From positions 215,326-279,325 of the forward strand of contig SBLD01000005.1 of assembly GCA_004551485.1 (NCBI GenBank): DNA of 64,000 bases, given 5' to 3'. The DNA is from Billgrantia azerbaijanica. Its GTDB lineage: Bacteria; Pseudomonadota; Gammaproteobacteria; Pseudomonadales; Halomonadaceae. The position numbers and the translations under genes are program-made. Each line of letters starts with the position of its first letter. The stretch's first letter is position 1. Shown here one piece after another: positions 1-7,077 of the stretch. The notes beneath the pieces are model-generated. The model did no database searches. It was not told the DNA's origin and worked only from the letters and a program-made list of their open reading frames with translations.

Positions 1-2
1 AC

Positions 3-245
3 CGCGCCCTGCTCGTGCCGGCGCCCTCCGCGCTCGACGACCGTCACCTGGCCGAGGCGGTGGCCGCCGCCAACGCCACCCTGCCCGACTACGCCCGGGT
101 CCGGGAGTGGCGCCGCAGTGCCCCCTTCACCCCTGCCAACCACCAGCTGACGGCCAACGGCCGCCTGCACCGCGACGCCATCCTCGCCGCCCACGGCGAC
201 TGGCTGTGTGCCGCCCCTGACTCGATGGAAGGAGAATCCTCATGA
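3..245 (+). CDS. AMP-forming acyl-activating enzyme, C-terminal end (partial)
   Basis: The frame is open from the left window edge, so the true start lies outside. The roughly 80 visible residues resemble the small C-terminal domain of ANL-superfamily adenylate-forming ligases: a 'LPDYARVREW' segment, then 'FTPANHQLTANGRLHRDAIL', which is where such enzymes carry the A10 loop. The usual catalytic lysine position (G-K/R-x-x-R) reads N-G-R-L-H-R here. The family activates a carboxylic acid as an acyl-AMP; the substrate cannot be told from this fragment. Its stop overlaps the next ATG (ATGA), so it is translationally coupled to the diiron protein and belongs to the same operon. Family call is moderately sure. 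Confidence 0.7.
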   Translation, partial: RALLVPAPSALDDRHLAEAVAAANATLPDYARVREWRRSAPFTPANHQLTANGRLHRDAILAAHGDWLCAAPDSMEGESS

Positions 246-937
246 CCCCGTACCAGCAACTGCAGGACGCCACCCGCGCCGAGCGTGACTGGCTGCTGGC
301 CACCCCCCTGCTGACCCGCGCCCTGGCCGGCCAGGTCACCCGCGAGGAGTACCTGGCCTTTCTCGGCCAGGCCTACCACCACGTGCGCTTCACGGTGCCG
401 CTGATGATGGCCTGCGGCTCCCGCCTGCCCGAACGCCTCGACTGGCTGCGCGACGCGCTGGTGGCGTACATCGCGGAGGAGCACGGCCACGAGCAGTGGA
501 TCCTCGACGACATCCGCGCCGCCGGGGGCGATCCGGATGCCGCGACCCAGGCGGCGCCGCACCCCGCCACGCGGCTATTGGTCGCCGCCGTGCGCGACGC
601 AATCGCACACGGCAACCCGGTGGGTTTCTTCGGCATGGTGCAGGTGCTCGAGGGCACCAGCACCGCGCTCGCCACCCAGGCCGCCGAGCGACTCCAGGCG
701 AGCCTCGACCTGCCCGACGACGCGGTGCGCTACCTGACCTCCCACGGCAGCCTGGACATCGGCCACCTGGCCTTCTTCGAGGGGCTGGTGAACCGCCTGA
801 CAGGGGAGGACCTGCGGGCGGTCATCGACACGGCGCGCCTGGTCTATCGCCTCTATGGCGCCATGTTCCGCGGGATCGAGGCCCGCTGCGCCGGTGGCAG
901 CGCCACCCGGGAGCTCGCCCATGTGCTGGTTCCGTAA
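242..937 (+). CDS. Heme-oxygenase-like diiron (TenA/PqqC superfamily) protein
   Basis: A 231-residue all-helical protein of the TenA/PqqC/heme-oxygenase-like fold, often labelled 'iron-containing redox enzyme' or wrongly 'TenA regulator'. It carries a full set of potential diiron ligands: E80-x2-H83 in 'EEHGHEQW', E137 in 'VLEGTS', and H168-x3-D172-x2-H175 in 'SHGSLDIGH', a spacing typical of heme-oxygenase-like diiron oxygenases (HDOs); H46/H47 sit where another ligand often lies. HDOs cleave or oxygenate acyl or amino-acid-type substrates (UndA is the fatty-acid example). Position between an acyl-AMP ligase (ATGA overlap) and an SDR (17-nt overlap) suggests action on an activated or free acyl substrate. 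Reaction and product are unknown. Thiaminase TenA itself is unlikely given the ligand set and context. Confidence 0.75.
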   Translation: MTPYQQLQDATRAERDWLLATPLLTRALAGQVTREEYLAFLGQAYHHVRFTVPLMMACGSRLPERLDWLRDALVAYIAEEHGHEQWILDDIRAAGGDPDAATQAAPHPATRLLVAAVRDAIAHGNPVGFFGMVQVLEGTSTALATQAAERLQASLDLPDDAVRYLTSHGSLDIGHLAFFEGLVNRLTGEDLRAVIDTARLVYRLYGAMFRGIEARCAGGSATRELAHVLVP

Positions 938-1748
938 ACCGCTGCCCGAGGGCGGCTGGCCCGCCCAGCGGATCCTGGTCACTGGCGCCAGCGGCGGCAT
1001 CGGCCAGGCCCTGGTCGATGAGTTCGCCGCCGCCGGGGCCCGGCTCCTGGTTAGCGGGCGGCGCGCCGAGGTGCTCGACATGCTGGAGGCCCGCTACCCG
1101 GAGCAGGTGACGGCGCTGGCCGCCGACCTGACCCGGGTCGAGGAACGCCAGCAGCTGGTCAAGGTGGCCACCCGAGACGGCTGCAACCTGCTGGTCAATG
1201 CCGCCGGGGTGAACCGCATGGGCTTCTTCGCGACGTGCAGCGACGACGAGATCGAGCGCCTGGTCACCCTCAACCTGACCGCCACCCTGCAGTTGACCCG
1301 GGCCCTGCTGCCACTGTTGATGGCAGCGCGGCAGGGCTGGGTCGTCAACCTCGGCTCCACCTTCGGCACCCTGGGCTACCCCGGCCAGGTCGGCTACTGC
1401 GCCACCAAGTTCGCCCTGCGCGGCTTCAGCCAGGCGCTGCGCCGCGAACTCACCGACACCCGGGTGCGCGTCCTGTACGTGTCGCCACGCGCCACCCGTA
1501 CCGCCATGAACGCCCCCTCGGTGGAGGCCATGAACGCCGCCCTGGGCAACGCCATGGACAGCCCCGCCCAGGTGGCCCGGGCGGTACGCCGCGCCATCGA
1601 ACGGGGCCGCAATGAGGCCCAGTTGGGCCGTCCCGAGCGGCTCTACGTGCGCCTCAACGCCTTGGTACCGGGCCTGGTCGACCGCGCCCTGGCTCGCCAG
1701 CTGCCCGTCATCCGCCGCTTCCTCGCCCCATCGGAGCAAGCCTCATGA
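921..1748 (+). CDS. SDR family oxidoreductase
   Basis: A 275-residue classical short-chain dehydrogenase. Visible motifs are the cofactor loop TGASGGIG (residues 21-28), the NAAG motif ('VNAAGVN'), a catalytic serine in 'NLGSTFG' and the YxxxK pair in 'GYCATKFALRG'. The ATG at 921 was chosen because it starts about 20 residues before the Rossmann motif; a longer open frame upstream only shadows the preceding gene. It overlaps that gene by 17 nt and its own stop overlaps the TPR gene start (ATGA), so the four genes are tightly coupled. It probably reduces or oxidises a carbonyl/alcohol made by the upstream ligase and diiron protein; this role is inferred from context only. Confidence 0.85.
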   Translation: MCWFRKPLPEGGWPAQRILVTGASGGIGQALVDEFAAAGARLLVSGRRAEVLDMLEARYPEQVTALAADLTRVEERQQLVKVATRDGCNLLVNAAGVNRMGFFATCSDDEIERLVTLNLTATLQLTRALLPLLMAARQGWVVNLGSTFGTLGYPGQVGYCATKFALRGFSQALRRELTDTRVRVLYVSPRATRTAMNAPSVEAMNAALGNAMDSPAQVARAVRRAIERGRNEAQLGRPERLYVRLNALVPGLVDRALARQLPVIRRFLAPSEQAS

Positions 1749-2413
1749 GCACCACCGCCCTGACACGCCGACTCGCCGCGCTCGCCCTCTCCCTGACCCT
1801 GGTCGGGGGCCTCGTTCCATCGGTCGTCGCCGCCGATGAGCCGGCGGTTGCCGAGGCACTCGCCCGTCTGCAGGCTCGCTGGGCCGAAATCCAGTACGAG
1901 CTGCCCGACGCGCAGCAGGCGGACGCCTTCGCCGCCCTGGGCGACGACGCCGAACGCCTGCTGGAGGCGCATCCCCGCGCCGCCGAGCTGCACATCTGGG
2001 CCGGCATCGTGCGCTCCACCCAGGCCGGCGCCCGCGGCGGCCTCGGCGCCCTCGGGCTGGTCAAGCAGGCACGGGCCCACCTGGAAACCGCCCTGGCGAT
2101 CGACCCGATGGCGCTTAACGGCTCGGCCTACACCAGCCTGGGGGCGCTGTACTATCAGGTGCCCGGGTGGCCGTTGGGCTTCGGCGACGACGACAAGGCC
2201 GAGCGGCTTCTCGAGCGGGCGCTGTCGATCAACCCCGACGGACTCGACAGCCTCTACTTCTGGGGCGACTATCTGCACGAGCAGGGCCGCGACGCCGAGG
2301 CGCGGCAGGCCCTGGAGAAGGCCCTGCAGGCGCCGCCCCGCCCCGGCCGTGAGCTCGCCGATGCCGGACGCCGCGAGGAGGTTCGCCGGCTGCTGACCCG
2401 ACTGGAGGAGTGA
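1745..2413 (+). CDS. Exported TPR-repeat protein
   Basis: A 222-residue protein with a signal peptide (basic start, hydrophobic 'LAALALSLTLVGGLVPSVVA', likely cleavage after AxA-like 'VAADE') followed by helical repeats with TPR character: 'ARAHLETALAIDP', 'AERLLERALSINPDGLDSLYFWGDYLHEQGRDAEARQALEKAL'. It should sit in the periplasm and mediate protein contacts. It starts inside the stop of the SDR gene (ATGA) and ends 10 nt before the response regulator, so enzyme genes and two-component genes look like one transcription unit. No enzymatic motif is seen. Confidence 0.75.
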   Translation: MSTTALTRRLAALALSLTLVGGLVPSVVAADEPAVAEALARLQARWAEIQYELPDAQQADAFAALGDDAERLLEAHPRAAELHIWAGIVRSTQAGARGGLGALGLVKQARAHLETALAIDPMALNGSAYTSLGALYYQVPGWPLGFGDDDKAERLLERALSINPDGLDSLYFWGDYLHEQGRDAEARQALEKALQAPPRPGRELADAGRREEVRRLLTRLEE

Positions 2414-2423
2414 CCACCGCCCC

Positions 2424-3104
2424 ATGCGCATCCTGCTGGTAGAGGACGACCCGAGCCTGGCCTCGGGCATTCGCCTGGCCCTCAAGTCCGAGCACTACAC
2501 CGTGGACCACCTGGCCGATGGCACCGCGGCCCTGGCCGCCCTGACCGACGGCGAACCCTTCAACGCCGTGATCCTCGACCTGGGGCTGCCCGGCCTCGAC
2601 GGCATGCAGGTGCTCGCCGGCGCGCGACGCCACGGCAGCCGGGTCCCGGTGCTGGTGCTCACCGCCCGGGATGCCATCGACGATCGTATCGCCGGGCTCG
2701 ATACCGGGGCCGACGACTACTTGGTCAAGCCCTTCGAGGTCGCGGAGCTGAAGGCGCGGCTGCGCGCCCTCCTCCGCCGCAGCCGGGGGCAGGCCAGCAG
2801 CGTGCTGGAGTGCCGCGGCCTGCGCCTGGATCCGGCCACCCGCGGCGTCAGCTATCGAGGAGAGCCGATCGCCCTGTCGCGCCGCGAGTTCACCCTGCTG
2901 GAGGAGTTCATGAGCCATCCCGGGCGTGTCTTCACCCGCGACACCCTGACCCGGCTGGTCTACGGCTGGGACGAGGACGTGGAGAGCAACGCCATCGAGG
3001 TCCACGTCCACCACCTGAGGCGCAAGCTGTTCCCCGGGCTGATCCGCACCCTGCGCGGCATCGGCTACGTAATGGACAAGACCGAGCCGGGCGTCGATGC
3101 ATGA
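2424..3104 (+). CDS. OmpR/PhoB-family response regulator (QseB/PmrA-like)
   Basis: A 226-residue two-domain regulator. The receiver domain has the acidic pair in 'VEDD', phospho-acceptor D52 ('VILDLGLPG'), T80 and K102 ('YLVKPF'). The C-terminal winged helix (about 130-220) has the OmpR-type 'LSRREFTLLEEFMSHPGRVF' and 'VESNAIEVHVHHLRRKL' recognition region. The QseB/PmrA subgroup is suggested by overall similarity and by the partner kinase. Its stop overlaps the kinase start (ATGA). It likely controls the preceding enzyme operon, since it is contiguous with it, but no binding repeat was identified inside the window. Confidence 0.9.
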   Translation: MRILLVEDDPSLASGIRLALKSEHYTVDHLADGTAALAALTDGEPFNAVILDLGLPGLDGMQVLAGARRHGSRVPVLVLTARDAIDDRIAGLDTGADDYLVKPFEVAELKARLRALLRRSRGQASSVLECRGLRLDPATRGVSYRGEPIALSRREFTLLEEFMSHPGRVFTRDTLTRLVYGWDEDVESNAIEVHVHHLRRKLFPGLIRTLRGIGYVMDKTEPGVDA

Positions 3105-4489
3105 GTTCCATCCGCCAACGCACGCTATGGGTCGTCCTGCTGGTCTTCGGCGTGAGCATGCTGGCCATCGGCCTGGTCAGCTACCACTACGCCGCCCACG
3201 AGATCGAGGAGCTCTACGACGCCAACCTGGCCCAGAGTGCCCGGCTGCTGGAGGGCCTGAGCCAGACCCCGCTGCCCAGCGAGCGGCGCGAGGCGCTGCT
3301 CGCCAGCCTGGAAAGCGCCCTGCAGCGGGCCGAACGGTCCGACAAGCGCCTCGCCGGCCACCGCTACGAGAGCAAGCTGGCGTTCCAGCTCTGGGACGAC
3401 GATCGCCTCGTGCTGCGCTCGTCCAGCGCCCCGCTCATGCCCTTCACCGACCAGCCGCCCGGCTACACCCACAGCCGCGTCGAGGCGCATGACTGGCGGG
3501 TCTACGTGCTGGACGTCGCCGGTGCCTCGCGGCGCGTGATGGTGGCGGAGCGCGACGACGTGCGCGGCGAGCTGATCCGCGCCATGGCCCTGCGCACCCT
3601 GCTGCCCGACCTGATCGGCCTGCCGCTGCTGGCCCTGCTGCTGTGGTGGGCCACCGGCTGGGGGCTGCGCCCCCTGTCGCAGATGGCGGCCCAGATCCGC
3701 AGCCGCGATCCCAGCAACCTCCAGCCGCTGACGCTGCGACCGCTGCCGCGGGAACTGGAGACCATCGCCGGCGCCCTGAACCGCCTGCTGGAGCGCATCC
3801 GCCGGCTGCGGGTGCGCGAGAAGCGCTTCATCGCCGATGCGGCCCACGAGCTGCGCACCCCCCTGGCAGTCCTCGACCTGCACGCCCAGAACGCCCTGGC
3901 CGCCAAGACCCCCGAGGATCGCCGCGAAGCCCTGACGGAGCTGCGAGCCGGGGTGGCCCGGGCCACCCGCCTGGTCGCCCAGCTGTTGACCCTGGCGCGC
4001 CTGGACCCGGCGGAGGAAACGCGCACCGACCATCGGCCTGCCGACGCCTTGAGCGAGGTGCGCGAGGCGCTGGCCAAGCTGTCACCGCTGGCGGCCGAGC
4101 GCCACCAGACACTGCAGCTGGAGGCCGACGAGGCGAACGACTGGTCACTGGACGAGGAACCCGGCGCCATCGACACCCTGATCCAGAACCTGGTCGGCAA
4201 TGCCCTGCAGCACTCTCCCGACCATGGCCAAGTCCGCATCGCCCTGACCCAGGACGAGCGCGCCTTGCACCTGACCATCGACGACGAGGGGCCGGGCGTT
4301 CCCGCGGCACAGCGCGCCAGGGTCGTCGAACGCTTCCATCGTGCCGGCCCCGGGGCCGGTGCCGGCCTCGGGCTCTCCATCGTCGACCGGGTGCTGCAGC
4401 GCCACGGCGGCGCCCTGGCCCTGGCGGACGCCCCCGGCGGCGGGCTGCGGGTGATCGCCACCCTGGCCCGACGCCAACCGGTCGCCTGA
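3101..4489 (+). CDS. QseC-like sensor histidine kinase
   Basis: A 462-residue inner-membrane kinase. TM1 is near residues 8-28, a periplasmic sensor of about 135 residues follows, and TM2 is near 166-186. The dimerisation/phosphotransfer helix has H249 in 'RFIADAAHELRTPLAVL', followed by the N box 'IQNLVGNALQHSP', G1 'DDEGPGVP' and G2 'GAGLGLSIVDRV'. The ATG at 3101 overlaps the regulator stop; a longer open frame starting near 2810 lies in the regulator gene and was rejected. It presumably phosphorylates the adjacent regulator. The ligand is unknown. Confidence 0.9.
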   Translation: MSSIRQRTLWVVLLVFGVSMLAIGLVSYHYAAHEIEELYDANLAQSARLLEGLSQTPLPSERREALLASLESALQRAERSDKRLAGHRYESKLAFQLWDDDRLVLRSSSAPLMPFTDQPPGYTHSRVEAHDWRVYVLDVAGASRRVMVAERDDVRGELIRAMALRTLLPDLIGLPLLALLLWWATGWGLRPLSQMAAQIRSRDPSNLQPLTLRPLPRELETIAGALNRLLERIRRLRVREKRFIADAAHELRTPLAVLDLHAQNALAAKTPEDRREALTELRAGVARATRLVAQLLTLARLDPAEETRTDHRPADALSEVREALAKLSPLAAERHQTLQLEADEANDWSLDEEPGAIDTLIQNLVGNALQHSPDHGQVRIALTQDERALHLTIDDEGPGVPAAQRARVVERFHRAGPGAGAGLGLSIVDRVLQRHGGALALADAPGGGLRVIATLARRQPVA

Positions 4490-4546
4490 GCGCGTCGCAG
4501 TCAGCGTCATCTGCTGCCGGCCTTACTGGAAGAGGGCAACACCGCC

Positions 4547-4574
4547 TTGACGCCGACGACTCACCGCCTAAACT
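4547..4574 (+). promoter_or_regulatory. Sigma-70-like promoter of the tetR gene
   Basis: -35 TTGACG (4547-4552) and -10 TAAACT (4569-4574) are separated by 16 nt. The palindromic operator begins at the last base of the -10 box, so repressor binding would block the transcription start. Confidence 0.6.
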
Positions 4575-4591
4575 GACTGACCAGTCAGTCA
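4574..4591 (+). promoter_or_regulatory. Palindromic TetR-type operator
   Basis: TGACTGAC-CA-GTCAGTCA is a perfect 8-bp inverted repeat with a 2-bp centre, lying between the promoter and the TetR ATG at 4607. Sequences of this ACTGACC/GGTCAGT kind are common TetR-family operators. Autoregulation is inferred from position. Confidence 0.75.
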
Positions 4592-4606
4592 CTGGAGAGA
4601 CGGGCC

Positions 4607-5224
4607 ATGCCACCGCGTATCGCCGACGCCGAGACGCGTCGGGAGCAGATCAGCCGCGCCGCCATCGAGGTCTTCGCCCGGGATGGCTTCCAGGGTGCCG
4701 CCGTGAGCGACATCGCCACCGCGGCGGGCCTGAGCAAGGGGTCCATCTACCGCTACTTCGACGACAAGGAGGCGCTGTTCCACGCCGCCTTCGCGGCGGT
4801 GCAAAAGCAGCTGCTGCACGACTGCACCACGGCCATCGACGCCCAGGAGCGCGCCTGGGACAAGCTCACCGCCGGTGTGACCGTGAGCGTGGAGGCGCTG
4901 CAACGCCATATCGCCCTCTATCCCCTGACCCTGGAGTTCTGGGCCGCCGCCAGCGCCGGACCGGCCCGCGAGCGCCTTGGTGCGGTGATGGCGGGCATGT
5001 ATGGGGAGTTCCGCGAGTTGGTCATGACCCTGCTGCGGCAAGGCCAGGCCGAGGGAGACCTCGACCGGACCCTGGATGTCGAAGCCACCGCCGCCTGGCT
5101 GGTGGGGAGCCTGGACGGCCTGCTGCTCCAGCACTGGTTCGACCCCGCCGTCGATCCCCGCGCCAGCGCCGCGAGCCTGCTGTCCATCCTGCGCCAGGGC
5201 ATGGCAAAGGCCCCCGAGACCTAG
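4607..5224 (+). CDS. TetR/AcrR-family transcriptional regulator
   Basis: A 205-residue repressor. The N-terminal helix-turn-helix is typical: 'RREQISRAAIEVFARDGFQGAAVSDIATAAGLSKGS' then 'IYRYFDDKEALF'. The C-terminal ligand domain (about 70-205) is helical and not specific enough to name an inducer. It is preceded by a promoter with an overlapping 18-bp palindrome, so autorepression is likely. The DUF4336 gene follows 49 nt downstream in the same direction and may be co-regulated. In many bacteria such pairs respond to toxic small molecules, but nothing here shows that. Confidence 0.88.
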   Translation: MPPRIADAETRREQISRAAIEVFARDGFQGAAVSDIATAAGLSKGSIYRYFDDKEALFHAAFAAVQKQLLHDCTTAIDAQERAWDKLTAGVTVSVEALQRHIALYPLTLEFWAAASAGPARERLGAVMAGMYGEFRELVMTLLRQGQAEGDLDRTLDVEATAAWLVGSLDGLLLQHWFDPAVDPRASAASLLSILRQGMAKAPET

Positions 5225-5273
5225 GAGCCCCACGTCGCCCGATCCCTCAACCGTTCGACCGCAAGGAAGCGAG

Positions 5274-6008
5274 ATGCCCCCACGCGAGCGCCTGGAACAC
5301 GTCGACACCAATGTCTGGCTGGTGGAGGGACCGCCGGTCAGCTTCTACGGCTTCCCCTACCCCACGCGCATGGTGATCATCCGCCTGCCGGACGGCGCGC
5401 TCTGGGTATGGTCGCCCATTGCGCTGGATGACGCCCTCGCCGAGCAGGTCGCCAGCCTGGGCCCGGTCGCCCACCTGGTCAGCCCCAACAAGCTCCACCA
5501 CCTGAGCCTGGCAGCGTGGCAGGCAGCGTTTCCCGAGGCCGAGCTATGGGGACCGCCCTCCACGCTCCGCAAGCGCAGCGACCTGCGCTTCGCCGCCCCC
5601 CTGGGCGACGCCCCGCCGGCCGCCTGGCGGGGCACCATCGAGCAGGTCTGGTTCCGCGGCTCCCCCCTGCTCGACGAAGTGCTGTTCTTCCATCTTCCCT
5701 CGCGCACGGCCCTGCTGGCCGACCTGAGCGAGGCCCTGGACCACGGCTTCCTGCGCCGGCATTGGGCGCCGTGGCAACGCGCCATTGCCCGCGCCTGGGG
5801 CATCACCGAGTCAGCCGGCAAGGCACCGCTGGAAGTGCGCCTCTCCACGATTCACCGTCGGACGGCACGGGCCGCGGTCCAGAGGCTGATCGACCTCGGG
5901 CCCGACAAGGTCATCATGGCTCACGGCACCTGGCGACGGCACGACGGCCAAACCTTTCTCGAGCAGTCATTCGCATGGCTGGGTGTAGAACGCTCACCCC
6001 GTGGGTGA
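5274..6008 (+). CDS. DUF4336 domain-containing protein
   Basis: A 244-residue protein of the DUF4336 family, which resembles a degenerate metallo-beta-lactamase fold. Visible: 'NVWLVEGPPVSFYGFPYPTRMVIIRLPDGALWVWSPI', 'LVSPNKLHHLSLAAWQAAFPEAELWGPPSTL', 'DEVLFFHLPSRTALLADL' and 'KVIMAHG'. The HxHxDH motif of active metallo-beta-lactamases is absent; single histidines in 'KLHHLS' and 'MAHGTW' remain. The ATG at 5274 follows a purine-rich 'AAGGAAG' stretch and sits just before the first conserved block; the open frame extends upstream inside tetR. Function unknown; it likely shares a transcript with the TetR gene. Confidence 0.7.
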   Translation: MPPRERLEHVDTNVWLVEGPPVSFYGFPYPTRMVIIRLPDGALWVWSPIALDDALAEQVASLGPVAHLVSPNKLHHLSLAAWQAAFPEAELWGPPSTLRKRSDLRFAAPLGDAPPAAWRGTIEQVWFRGSPLLDEVLFFHLPSRTALLADLSEALDHGFLRRHWAPWQRAIARAWGITESAGKAPLEVRLSTIHRRTARAAVQRLIDLGPDKVIMAHGTWRRHDGQTFLEQSFAWLGVERSPRG

Positions 6009-6032
6009 GGAGACGATAAGGAGCGAAAAATC

Positions 6033-6800
6033 ATGCTTGGAGGCAGACCCCTTCCCCTGTTGGCACTGTGTGCGGCCACCGCCGCCCCTGCCCTGGCGAT
6101 GGACCGAGACCAGGGGCTCGAACGGATCCGGGAACAGCTCGCACGATCCTGTGCCGAGGGCAGTCAGTCGGCCTGCCTGGGGATCGAGGCGTCACAGTGT
6201 ACGCGGCTGGCGCGAGAGGTGGTCGCGGCCTGTGCGGATCACTTCGCCCCCGGAGAGGCGCAGCGGGAGGCCTTCGGCGAGTGCATCGGCGCCCAGTCAC
6301 GACAACGCCTGGGGGTTACACGCGCCGAGATGCGGGAATGCCGCGCCCATGCCGGTGACGCAGCGCCCTCCCCCGCCGTCCCCGAAGCGGCGCGCGACGA
6401 GCTCGCGGCCATCAAGCAGCGCGTGGCCCAGGCCGCCGAGGGTAGCGAATCTGCCGTGACCCTGCCGCTGTACCCGAACCATGCACTCACCGCCCACTAT
6501 CCGGATATGGCCGCGTTCACGATGAGCGACGAGCCGCTGGGCGAGGACGCCGTCTCCGTGGCGATGATGACGACCCCAGACCCGGTGGCGGAGGTGGTCG
6601 ACTTCTATGCCGACAGGCTGGAGGGGTTCACCCGCTACCGGGAGGCAGCGGACAACGTGACCTTCGCCAAAGGCATGCCCGCCGACATCGAGACGCCAGC
6701 CTCCCGGCGCTGGATGGAGGCCTTGGCCCGGCACGAGCACGTCGCCATCTACCGACTGTCGGGCACCACCCATATCCAGGTGGGCTACCGACCGGAATAG
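6033..6800 (+). CDS. Exported hypothetical protein with six cysteines
   Basis: A 255-residue protein I do not recognise. It has a clear signal peptide (residues 1-22, ending 'APALA'). The mature N-terminal part holds six cysteines at about 40, 48, 56, 67, 84 and 103, an even number consistent with three disulfides in the periplasm. The C-terminal half ('PLYPNHALTAHYPDM...VVDFYADRLEGF...HIQVGYRPE') looks like a separate alpha/beta domain. A strong terminator follows 31 nt after the stop, and the DUF4336 gene ends 24 nt upstream, so it closes this transcription unit. Confidence 0.6.
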   Translation: MLGGRPLPLLALCAATAAPALAMDRDQGLERIREQLARSCAEGSQSACLGIEASQCTRLAREVVAACADHFAPGEAQREAFGECIGAQSRQRLGVTRAEMRECRAHAGDAAPSPAVPEAARDELAAIKQRVAQAAEGSESAVTLPLYPNHALTAHYPDMAAFTMSDEPLGEDAVSVAMMTTPDPVAEVVDFYADRLEGFTRYREAADNVTFAKGMPADIETPASRRWMEALARHEHVAIYRLSGTTHIQVGYRPE

Positions 6801-6831
6801 CGAGCCCCTGACACAGCGATCCTCCCCCCGC

Positions 6832-6874
6832 ATGCCGGGCCCACCCTGGACGGAGCCGCCGGCCCGGCATTTTC
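6832..6874 (+). terminator. Rho-independent terminator
   Basis: A 10-bp perfect stem (ATGCCGGGCC at 6832-6841 with GGCCCGGCAT at 6861-6870) is followed immediately by a TTTT run. It lies after the exported six-cysteine protein and before the GGDEF gene. Confidence 0.75.
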
Positions 6875-7077
6875 CAGCAGAGTGCGAGCTGGCCTCGCCG
6901 GCCCGCAGCCGTCGCTCTCCCCCCATCCGACGGATACCACCACGGCACGGTGGGGACGGCAATCCGGATGATCACGCCGCGAAAAGGCGGTATGCTGCGC
7001 CGAACAATGCCCCAGCCTCACGCCTTGCGATCAGTCAGATCGCTCCCGAGGCTTGCCCAAGAACAAGGAGAGTGCGT

